Positions 7,135 through 13,929 of a DNA stretch of 64,000 nt are shown here, piece by piece. The notes beneath the pieces were generated by a model. That model was given only the letters and a program-made list of their open reading frames with translations. It ran no database searches and had not been told where the DNA came from. Source of the DNA: Yanghanlia caeni (GTDB lineage: Bacteria; Pseudomonadota; Gammaproteobacteria; Burkholderiales; Burkholderiaceae_B). Each line of letters begins with the position of its first letter. Positions within the stretch are counted from its first letter, which is position 1. The translations under genes were made by a program, and so were the position numbers. The stretch lies in assembly GCA_030733815.1 (NCBI GenBank), contig JAUZQE010000001.1, forward strand, positions 1 to 64,000. Reading direction: 5' to 3'.

Positions 7135-7994
7135 GCTCGCGCTCCAATTCCGAAGATGCCACTGGGGCGGAAGATCAGAACGACGAGCATTGCCAGGAAG
7201 ACACATGCCGCGCCGATGACCTGACCGAACATGTAGCCGGCGAACACTTCCATGACGCCGATGAGCAGTGCGCCCACCATTGCACCCGGGTAGCTGCCCA
7301 TGCCGCCGATGATGATGACCGCAAACGCCTTGATGCCCACGCGCACGCCAAACTGGGCGTCAACGGCGAACATCGGCGCCATGAGCACCCCCGCGAGGCC
7401 GGCCATGCCGGTGCCCAGCGCAAAGGTGACGTAGCGCACGCGCTCGATCGAGATTCCCGACACCACCGCCAGCTCGGGCGCCTGCGACACGGCACGAATG
7501 GCCTTGCCGAAACGGGTTTTCTGCAGGAACCACCAGATGGTGAGCGCCGCGAACATGGCCAGCAGGAAGGACACGAGGCGTGCGAGCGGCACGTCCTGCC
7601 CCAGGAAGGACACGGAGCCGCTGAGCACCTGCGGCAGGCCATAGAAGCCGCCGCCCCACACCAGCAGCGACACGTTCACCACGATCATCGACAGCGCGAA
7701 CGTCGCCAGCAGCGACATGATCATGGGGCCTTCGATGATCTTGCGGATGACCAGGCCATGCATGGCCAGACCGATGGCCGCAGCGATGAGCGGCACCAGA
7801 AAGAGCGCAACCACATATGGCAGGTCGAACGACAGCACCAGCGTGACCGCCAGAAGCGCACCCAGCGCAAGCAGGTCGCCGTTGGCGAAGTTGATGACCC
7901 GCATCACGCCGAAAATGAGATTCAGCCCGCAGGCAATGAGCGCATAAACGCCCCCCAGCAAAATGCCGGACAAGAGTAATTCGAGATATGGCAC
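7131..7994 (-). CDS. livH: Branched-chain amino-acid-type ABC transporter permease LivH
   Basis: The 287-residue membrane permease is of the BPD_transp_2/LivH type, with YLELLLSGILLGGVYALIACGLNLIFGV at the N-terminus and INFANGDLLALGAL, the LivH hallmark. The C-terminal half holds the ATPase-contacting loop near VSQAPELAVVSGI. I placed the start at GTG 7994, preceded by GGGGGA; the longer frame begins in leader sequence without such a site. It is the first structural gene of the leftward liv operon. The promoter at 8188-8216 and its GntR operator lie about 190 bases upstream, with a small leader ORF between. Confidence 0.9.
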   Translation of the reverse strand: MPYLELLLSGILLGGVYALIACGLNLIFGVMRVINFANGDLLALGALLAVTLVLSFDLPYVVALFLVPLIAAAIGLAMHGLVIRKIIEGPMIMSLLATFALSMIVVNVSLLVWGGGFYGLPQVLSGSVSFLGQDVPLARLVSFLLAMFAALTIWWFLQKTRFGKAIRAVSQAPELAVVSGISIERVRYVTFALGTGMAGLAGVLMAPMFAVDAQFGVRVGIKAFAVIIIGGMGSYPGAMVGALLIGVMEVFAGYMFGQVIGAACVFLAMLVVLIFRPSGIFGIGARA

Positions 7995-8007
7995 GGATTC
8001 CCCCGGC

Positions 8008-8082
8008 TCAGTGGATGGTGAAAAGCGGCGCGGCAGACGCCGCAACGGAGAAACGGCCGGCGGCCAGGGATGCCAGATGCAT
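8008..8082 (-). CDS. Possible 24-residue leader peptide upstream of livH
   Basis: An ATG at 8082 has an excellent Shine-Dalgarno (AGGAGA, 7 bases upstream). It opens a 24-codon frame (MHLASLAAGR... ending FTIH) that stops 13 bases before the livH GTG. It could be a translated leader that couples ribosomes into livH, or the stub of a lost gene. No family is recognised. The evidence is only the strong ribosome site and the placement inside the transcribed leader. Confidence 0.35.
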   Translation of the reverse strand: MHLASLAAGRFSVAASAAPLFTIH

Positions 8083-8161
8083 GAGTTGTCTCCTGAGTTG
8101 AACCGTTTTCTTCTTGGCCTTCAAGAAAGTCGCGCAGCGACGGGCCAGACGTGTTTCAATG

Positions 8162-8198
8162 GTACGTACAAATTATGTACGTACATGAATGTACGTGC
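8162..8198. promoter_or_regulatory. GntR-type operator: palindrome plus a third half-site
   Basis: GTACGTACA (8162-8170) and TGTACGTAC (8176-8184) form a perfect inverted repeat around 5 bases. A third half-site TGTACGTGC follows at 8190-8198 with the same 14-base periodicity. It overlaps the liv promoter -10 and probable start site and lies just upstream of the divergent gntR gene, so it is the likely autoregulated operator of that repressor. Confidence 0.75.
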
Positions 8199-8216
8199 GG
8201 GGCAGGGGCTTGTCAA
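8188..8216 (-). promoter_or_regulatory. Sigma-70 promoter of the liv operon
   Basis: On the minus strand a consensus -35 TTGACA (8216-8211) is followed by a 17-base spacer and a -10 TACATT (8193-8188). Transcription would start near 8180, inside the palindromic operator, giving a simple repressor-blocks-polymerase layout. Confidence 0.65.
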
Positions 8217-8285
8217 CCTTTCGTTCTGCGCTTACACATTCGAAATACTCAACAACAATGCCGATATTCCCCGGGGAGGAGGTTG

Positions 8286-9074
8286 ATGAAGATGCAGCCC
8301 GAACTCGCGCATAGCGCCGAACCCGAAGCAGTCGATCAGCAGAACGTGGCCCTGCCGATGTACCGCACGGTGGCCAACGCCATAGAGCGCGATATCGCGA
8401 GCAACGTGTACCCTGCCGGGGCCAAGATTCCCACCGAGGCCGAGCTGATGCAGCGCTTCGGCGTGAGCCGGCACACGGTGCGCCAGGCGCTGCGTGGCCT
8501 GCGCGACAGCGGCGCACTGATTTCCCGCCGGGGCGTGGGCACCATCGTGAATCACAAGCACGTGCGGCCCAAGTTTCTTACCGGTGTGAACTCGCTGGAC
8601 GATCTGCAGCAGTTCGTGGAAGCCACCGAACTGCACATCTACAACGTGGAGAACTTCACGGTCAACGCGTACTGGGCCGACATCTTGCGCTGCGAGATCG
8701 ACGAGAAATGGATTCGGGCCGACGTGGTGCGGGTGGCGCGCGAATCGCACGATCCGCTCAGCCACCTGCAGGCGTTCACCCCGGCGCGTTACGCACGGGT
8801 GCTGCGCGGCGTGAAAACGGTGCAGGGCTCGATTTATTCACGGCTGGAACGCATGACCGGCCTGCGCATCGTTGAACTGTCGCAGAAGATCGTGGCCGAA
8901 ACGCTGGAGCCGTGCATTGCGAAGGCCGTGCACGCCAAACCCGGCATCGCAGCGCTCAAGATCACGCGCTGGTATATCGACCAGCACGGCGGCATACCGC
9001 TGGTGGGTATCGGCCACTACCCGGGCGACCGCTACAGTCAGGAGACGCACTTCCGGATGCAGGGGCGGCATTGA
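8286..9074 (+). CDS. GntR-family (HutC/UTRA subfamily) transcriptional regulator
   Basis: The 262-residue protein has an N-terminal winged helix (about residues 22-90), with IPTEAELMQRFGVSRHTVRQALRGL and a GVGT wing. A C-terminal UTRA effector domain, with EFL-type sheets ending in GIGHYPGDRYS, places it in the HutC subfamily. Its ligand is usually a small catabolic substrate. The start at 8286 has a strong GGGGAGGAGG Shine-Dalgarno; an upstream ATG at 8151 would read through the operator and was rejected. It is divergent from the liv operon across the GTACGTAC operator. It therefore most likely represses that operon and itself, and is induced by the transported compound. Effector identity is unknown. 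Confidence 0.9.
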   Translation: MKMQPELAHSAEPEAVDQQNVALPMYRTVANAIERDIASNVYPAGAKIPTEAELMQRFGVSRHTVRQALRGLRDSGALISRRGVGTIVNHKHVRPKFLTGVNSLDDLQQFVEATELHIYNVENFTVNAYWADILRCEIDEKWIRADVVRVARESHDPLSHLQAFTPARYARVLRGVKTVQGSIYSRLERMTGLRIVELSQKIVAETLEPCIAKAVHAKPGIAALKITRWYIDQHGGIPLVGIGHYPGDRYSQETHFRMQGRH

Positions 9075-9106
9075 GCGCCACCGGCGCCGTGTGCCGACTT
9101 TGCGCG

Positions 9107-10000
9107 TCACCCCTTCGCAGCCAGGCGGCGCCCGCCGTATTCCGCCAGCCCGATGCCCAGAAGAATCAGGGCCAGCGCCACGCCATGGTGCAGGTGGAAG
9201 GTTTCACCCAGCAGGGTGACCGCCAGCAGCGCCCCCCACACGGGCAACAGGTTGATGAACAGCCCCGCGCGATTCGAGCCGATGAGCTCTACCGCGCGGA
9301 TGTAGAACACCTGTGACAGCAGCGACGGGAAGACAACGATGTAGACGATGATCGCCCAACCGAACAGGTCGGGCACGATGAGCCCGCCGCCGGCAGCCTC
9401 GAGCACCAGCATGGGCAGCGCCACCAGGGTGGCGCCCAGACACAGTGCGAACATCAGGCTCGCCCAATGTATGGCCGGCTTGCTGCGTAGTGCCGCCGTA
9501 TAGACGCCGTAGGCCACGATTGCGCCCAACATGAGCGCGTCGCCGAAGTTGATGTTCAGGCTCAGAAGGTTTGCCAGCTCGCCGCGTACGGCAATGACGA
9601 TCACCCCGACGAACGACAGCAGAAAGCCCAGGAACTGCTCCACTACGATGCGGCTGGAGAACAGCACGAAGCTCGCCGCAAACACGAACAGCGGCATGCC
9701 GCCCTGCAAAATGCTGGTGTTGATGGCGGTGGTGAAGGTCAGCGCGTAGTACAGAGCCACGCTGAACACCGTAAAGCCCAGCGCGCCCAGCCCCAGCAGA
9801 TACGCCAGGCGCGGTCGTATTGCCTTCCAGTCGGCCGCAAGCTGCGGGCGCATGAACACGGCAAGGGCCACCATGACGGCCGCCCAGCGCAGGGTAACGA
9901 TCATCATGGGCGATACGTGGCCCACCGCCAGTTTTCCCGCGATCGAGTTGCCGGCCCAGAAGAGCGTGGTCAGGGCAAGCAGGACATAGGCTTTATACAT
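9107..10000 (-). CDS. EamA-family (drug/metabolite transporter) inner-membrane exporter
   Basis: The roughly 297-residue protein has ten hydrophobic segments arranged as two EamA repeats. Repeat one opens with VLLALTTLFWAGNSIAGKLA; repeat two contains NRAGLFINLLPVWGALLAVTLLGE, the classic EamA end motif. Members export amino acids or other small metabolites, and the substrate here cannot be told. The start is uncertain: MYKAYVLL at 10000 fits the family best, but in-frame ATGs at 10021 and 10039 exist and none has a clear ribosome site. It converges on gntR and is transcribed downstream of the VOC-family gene. Confidence 0.85.
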   Translation of the reverse strand: MYKAYVLLALTTLFWAGNSIAGKLAVGHVSPMMIVTLRWAAVMVALAVFMRPQLAADWKAIRPRLAYLLGLGALGFTVFSVALYYALTFTTAINTSILQGGMPLFVFAASFVLFSSRIVVEQFLGFLLSFVGVIVIAVRGELANLLSLNINFGDALMLGAIVAYGVYTAALRSKPAIHWASLMFALCLGATLVALPMLVLEAAGGGLIVPDLFGWAIIVYIVVFPSLLSQVFYIRAVELIGSNRAGLFINLLPVWGALLAVTLLGETFHLHHGVALALILLGIGLAEYGGRRLAAKG

Positions 10001-10067
10001 GGCAGACGGCGTGTGAGGCATGGGCGCCAATGATGCCATGTTGCGGCGCGGGCTGCAGGGGCGGGCA

Positions 10068-10703
10068 TCAGGCCGAGCGCAGCACCACCCTGCCCCTGGG
10101 TGTGTCCAGTTCGACGCTCAGCTCGGCGTCGTCGGCCTGCTCCACCGGCAGGCCGAAGCCGATTTCCTGCCACAGCGCCTGAATGTGCGCAGACTGCGGG
10201 TGCCGTGCGTGAACACGCGTAAGGGTGCACGGTGCGGATGGCAGGCTGCGTGAAGGATGCGTGGCGGCGCCCCAGTCGATGAAAAGTGGTGCAAAGACAC
10301 CCAGCGGGCTACGTGCGGCCGGCATCAGCAGGTGCCAGCGCAGCACCTCGCCCGATGTGGTGGCGCGACTGAGCGGCCGCACGACCGCCGGCACGCCGGA
10401 GCGCTCATAGGCCCGCACGATGGCGGGGAAACGTTCAAGGCTGCCCAGAACGATGACACGATGAACCACGGGCTGCTTGATGACTTCGATGCTTTCCAGC
10501 AGATCGCTGCGCGCCTCAAGCGCGGGATCGGGTGCGATGAGTTCCAGGTACGCCTGTGACGTGGTGGCAATGAGCACGTTGCGGGTACCCAGATCGGGGT
10601 GGCTGCCACCGGGAGCCACCGGTACGCCGGTGAGCTGCGTGAAATGGTGCTCGAGCGTGTCAAGATCGTTCGCGGCGATCATGAAGTGATCGATGTTGTA
10701 CAT
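10068..10703 (-). CDS. VOC-superfamily (glyoxalase-like) protein
   Basis: The 211-residue protein starts MYNIDHFMIAANDLD and contains HPDLGTRNVLIAT and YLELIAPDP. This is the pattern of the Glyoxalase_3/VOC family, whose members bind a metal in a cupped beta sheet. The reaction is unknown. The ATG at 10703 has GGGGAGAGG upstream; the longer frame to 10847 would run into the opposite gene's promoter region. The last third is less conserved. The gene precedes the EamA exporter on the same strand with a 67-base gap, so the two may be cotranscribed. Confidence 0.75.
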   Translation of the reverse strand: MYNIDHFMIAANDLDTLEHHFTQLTGVPVAPGGSHPDLGTRNVLIATTSQAYLELIAPDPALEARSDLLESIEVIKQPVVHRVIVLGSLERFPAIVRAYERSGVPAVVRPLSRATTSGEVLRWHLLMPAARSPLGVFAPLFIDWGAATHPSRSLPSAPCTLTRVHARHPQSAHIQALWQEIGFGLPVEQADDAELSVELDTPRGRVVLRSA

Positions 10704-10803
10704 GGCGGCGCCTCTCCCCGTAATGATTCCGGCATTGTCTACCATCGACTTCATCCGCACAATGAAGCCCTGCACTGCATGAAAGGTAACGAGGATCCCA
10801 CAC

Positions 10804-12186
10804 GTGAGGCCTCTACACGCTTGCAGCAGCGAAGCGCTGCTCGCCACGATTCTGCGCGACGTGCCGCGCCGTTATCGCCTGCCCGAGCTGCCGGCGATCG
10901 ATGAGTGCACGGCCGACCCGCAGAACGGCGCGAACCGGCTCGCGTTCATCATCGAACATGCGCGCCGCGCGGGGGCGGCGGGCCGCGAGCCGGATGCGCG
11001 GCTGAAGCAGCAGTTCCTGCACGAGCTGGACGCACTGGTACGCAGCGCGGTACACGCACAAGAAGGCGACCCGGTCGTGCAGGCAATGATTCTTCGACAG
11101 CAGTCGGAAGCGGTGCGCGAGTACGTGGGCCTGATGACACAGCAGCCGCAAGATGTGCGCCGCGTAAGCAACGTGGTCAACGGCGTTGCGCATCCGGCCA
11201 AGCTCGAACGCCTGCCCGCCTCGGAACTGCGCAAGCAGCTGGCGCAGTTGCAGGCCCATGTGGCGGCGGCACGGTGGGATGACGCGGCACGGGTACTTCA
11301 AGCGCTTTCAAATGCCGGAGGCATGAATCGAACGGTGGTGAGCGGCCTGGCCAGACTGCGCGAGGAAGGTACGCTGCAGCGGCTACAGCGCCTTGAAGCG
11401 CTGCGCAGGAACGACGACGTGCGCCAGTACCAGGCGCTGCTCGATCGGCAGGGCCCGCCCGCGAACAGCCACGAAGCCGCGCAGAACGGCGCGGCCGGGC
11501 GCGAGCGCGGCATGAGCGTCGAGGGACTGAGCAGGGCATCGCTGCAAGCGCTGGCCGACCGCCTGAACGAGGCCGAAGGGAACGACACCGCGTACCGGGT
11601 CGTTACGTCGATGTATGTTCCGGCGGCCCTGGCAGCAAACCAGGAAGGCGGCAAGACCGAGTGGGATGCCGTGCTGTTGAGACAGGCTGCAGACGATACG
11701 TGGGATATTCGGGTACTGGTGGAAGCCAAGGCCTCGCCCGATTCGGTGGCCACCGACTTCCCGCGCCTGCTGCGCGGGCTGGGCATGCTGGCGCGGGCCG
11801 ACTCAGCGCAAACGTACACGTTCAAGGCGCGCGAGGGCAGTTTCACGCTGCGCGGATCAACGCTGCGCGCGTTACCCACCGATGTCGAAGCCGCCGCCGC
11901 CACCGTGCTGTACAGCAGCGATGCACCGGCAGAAGCAAGCCCCCGGCTGCTGAGCGCCGCGGCACGCATGCAGCTGTTATCGTCGCCGGAGGTGCTGGCA
12001 CATGCCATCGCCATTGCAGAAGGCCGGCCGGCCCGCATGCAACGTCTGGAATCCGTTTGGCAACAGCTGCTGCACGCGCCGCGCTGGCGCCCCCTGCTGA
12101 ATCAGTACCACACCATCAGTCAGGCGCGCGCGCTGATGGTGCATGTCGATGACCTGAAGGCCGCCGCCACTGCCGCTACTGCGTAA
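10804..12186 (+). CDS. Unknown 460-residue protein with a PD-(D/E)XK-like motif
   Basis: I do not recognise this family firmly. The frame is long, uses host-like codons and begins with GTG at 10804, with GAGGAT upstream. The first half (about 60-250) is charged and helix-rich, with Arg/Glu/Gln-rich repeats suggesting coiled coils. In the second half E286-W-D288 is followed by IRVLVEAKAS, with E307 and K309. This spacing is that of the PD-(D/E)XK nuclease fold core (D...ExK), though no catalysis is shown. Similar proteins in related genomes sometimes carry unlikely metabolic names. It converges on hipA with an 11-base overlap. A role in DNA metabolism is only a guess. Confidence 0.6.
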   Translation: MRPLHACSSEALLATILRDVPRRYRLPELPAIDECTADPQNGANRLAFIIEHARRAGAAGREPDARLKQQFLHELDALVRSAVHAQEGDPVVQAMILRQQSEAVREYVGLMTQQPQDVRRVSNVVNGVAHPAKLERLPASELRKQLAQLQAHVAAARWDDAARVLQALSNAGGMNRTVVSGLARLREEGTLQRLQRLEALRRNDDVRQYQALLDRQGPPANSHEAAQNGAAGRERGMSVEGLSRASLQALADRLNEAEGNDTAYRVVTSMYVPAALAANQEGGKTEWDAVLLRQAADDTWDIRVLVEAKASPDSVATDFPRLLRGLGMLARADSAQTYTFKAREGSFTLRGSTLRALPTDVEAAAATVLYSSDAPAEASPRLLSAAARMQLLSSPEVLAHAIAIAEGRPARMQRLESVWQQLLHAPRWRPLLNQYHTISQARALMVHVDDLKAAATAATA

Positions 12187-13477
12187 GGGCCACGCCCCCC
12201 TTCAGGCGTTCCGTTACCGCCCGACGCATGGATTCTGGGGCCGATTCCAGAAGGGACGGCCATGCCTGCTGGGCCCGCTTCACCGTTGCGCGCGCCTGCT
12301 GCATGAGCCGCGATGCGCGCGGCACCCGGGCGAGCCTCAACAGCGCTTCAAGGTCTTCCCAGCTGAACACCTTGAGCCTGGCATCGATGGCGCGGTTCAC
12401 ACCATAATCGGTGGGAGGCACCACGTCGAAGAACGCGGTGATGCAGACGGCGTCGTATACCGGAGCAAGAACGGGATCGATGCCGTTGGGGTAAGTCATG
12501 GCCCAGTTCTTCAGATGCGCATCGGTGTTGCCCATGAGAATGAACGCGACGAAGCGGTTCACGAATTCCTGCGCATCGCGGGCGGGGTCGGCCGACAACC
12601 GGTCGATGACGCGCAGCATGGCGGAATAGTCGTCGAACAGATTCTTGCCGTACTTGTGGCGCGGCTCGTAGCCGAAGATTTGCGCGAACTCTTCCATGTG
12701 CTGCCGGCGGCCGTCGGGCAGGCGGTCGAAGCGCCGCACGGCCAGAATCTCGTCGAACGGCACGTGCTCCGGCAGCTCGGCCGCCGTTCGTGGAATCAGC
12801 TCGGCCTCGGCGCAATTCAGGCCGAGCGCACGGGCCAGCTGATACGCCGCAAATTCGTTGGCCACCAGATCGGGGTGGCGGGTGGAAGGCAGCTTGAGAA
12901 TGTGCGAACCCGCCGCGCCCGAACGCCGCACGGTATAGCGCCGCCCTTCCTGCACCGCCGAGAATTTCGTGACCACGCCGGGTATGGATGCGGCGTCTTC
13001 CACCGGTGTTTCCACGAAACCGGGCTCGAGCACGTCGAGCCCCATCGCGGTATGCCACAGCCGTACTGCGTCGGGAATGCCCTCTTCGGCCGGCACCGGT
13101 TCCACTTCCAGCGCACCCATCAGATCGTGCCCCGCGGCAGCCAGAAGTTCGAATTCGTCGTCGGTGCTGCAGCCCCGCTCGCGGGCCAGGCGCTCGCGGT
13201 TATGGCCTTCCGGCAACAGGTTCTGAAAATAGGCGGGCCATTTGCCGTCGGAGCGCGTGAGGCGGGCGTCGCGAGCGGCAGACAAGATAGCGCGTGTGGC
13301 CGCATCGTCGGCGCCGCGGTAGCTGAGCGACAGCGTGGGCCGCCGGGGGTCGTCGATGTAATCGCGATCGAACGACACGCGCAGGATGTCACCGTACTGC
13401 GACAGATATCCCACCGGCCGTTTGCTGCCCTCGACCGTATGCAGGTACATGCGCAGATAACGGATGAAGGTGCTCAT
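12176..13477 (-). CDS. hipA: HipA-family serine/threonine kinase toxin
   Basis: The 433-residue protein has the HipA N-terminal domain (couple_hipA, about 10-115), then the C-terminal kinase. Residues 166-174 PGVVTKFSA and 192-209 HILKLPST...LVANEF hold the Gly-rich loop and Lys. Residues 316-325 GNTDAHLKNW are the catalytic loop, and VYDAVCITAF follows as the metal-binding Asp region. HipA kinases phosphorylate translation factors such as GltX and cause growth arrest. The start at 13477 is chosen because upstream frame lies inside hipB. It sits 7 bases after the hipB stop, the usual antitoxin-toxin order. All expected catalytic blocks are present, so it is probably active; targets are unknown. 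Confidence 0.9.
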   Translation of the reverse strand: MSTFIRYLRMYLHTVEGSKRPVGYLSQYGDILRVSFDRDYIDDPRRPTLSLSYRGADDAATRAILSAARDARLTRSDGKWPAYFQNLLPEGHNRERLARERGCSTDDEFELLAAAGHDLMGALEVEPVPAEEGIPDAVRLWHTAMGLDVLEPGFVETPVEDAASIPGVVTKFSAVQEGRRYTVRRSGAAGSHILKLPSTRHPDLVANEFAAYQLARALGLNCAEAELIPRTAAELPEHVPFDEILAVRRFDRLPDGRRQHMEEFAQIFGYEPRHKYGKNLFDDYSAMLRVIDRLSADPARDAQEFVNRFVAFILMGNTDAHLKNWAMTYPNGIDPVLAPVYDAVCITAFFDVVPPTDYGVNRAIDARLKVFSWEDLEALLRLARVPRASRLMQQARATVKRAQQAWPSLLESAPESMRRAVTERLKGGVALTQ

Positions 13478-13484
13478 TTGCGGC

Positions 13485-13796
13485 TCATTTGCCCAGGCGA
13501 TCGAGAAGCTGATCCACCACCGAGGCCGGGGCCTCGACGCCGGGCTGCTGGCCGACGATGCGCCCGCCCGACTGCACGAAGTGCTCAAGGTCGCGACGCA
13601 GCGCGGCGGGCACCAGCATGATTTCCATGCCGAGAGCACGGGCCATGACTTCGAGCGTGGAAAGCCGCGGATCGGTGGAGCCGGATTCGGCCTTCTGCAC
13701 GGCCATGCGGCTGAGGCCGGCTTTTTCAGCCAGATCGGCCTGAGTCAGGCGCTGGGCGCGACGGGCTTGGGCGAGTTGGCGAGGCAGAGAGATCAT
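13485..13796 (-). CDS. hipB: HipB-type antitoxin, XRE-family DNA-binding protein
   Basis: The 103-residue protein contains a helix-turn-helix at about residues 12-60, with RLTQADLAEKAGLSRMAVQKAESG and a DPRLSTLEVMARALG tail. The C-terminal extension EAPASVVDQLLDRLGK may contact the kinase. HipB proteins neutralise HipA and repress the operon by binding operator palindromes. Two such palindromes lie upstream at 13819-13838 and 13891-13912. The start ATG at 13796 is the only reasonable one. Confidence 0.88.
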   Translation of the reverse strand: MISLPRQLAQARRAQRLTQADLAEKAGLSRMAVQKAESGSTDPRLSTLEVMARALGMEIMLVPAALRRDLEHFVQSGGRIVGQQPGVEAPASVVDQLLDRLGK

Positions 13797-13818
13797 TATG
13801 GTGATCTTAATGAAATGA

Positions 13819-13838
13819 AAGCTAATTAATATTAGCTT
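13819..13838. promoter_or_regulatory. Palindrome upstream of hipB, candidate HipB operator 1
   Basis: AAGCTAAT and ATTAGCTT flank TAAT in an AT-rich island within GC-rich surroundings, 23 bases before the hipB start codon. It lies downstream of the likely promoter. Confidence 0.5.
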
Positions 13839-13890
13839 ATTCTACGCCGACGTGTACACCTATGCTAATCATCATGATCTTTTATAGTAA

Positions 13891-13912
13891 ATTGATAACT
13901 TAAAGTATCAAT
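13891..13912. promoter_or_regulatory. Palindrome upstream of hipB, candidate HipB operator 2 overlapping the promoter
   Basis: ATTGATA and TATCAAT flank 8 bases, the same 8-base spacer as the E. coli hip operators (TATCC-N8-GGATA). On the minus strand TTGATA (13912-13907) and TACTAT (16 bases on) can serve as -35 and -10 for hipBA. Repressor binding here would therefore cover the promoter. Centre-to-centre distance to operator 1 is about 73 bp. Confidence 0.5.
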
Positions 13913-13929
13913 CACACCCTGGCGCCCCA

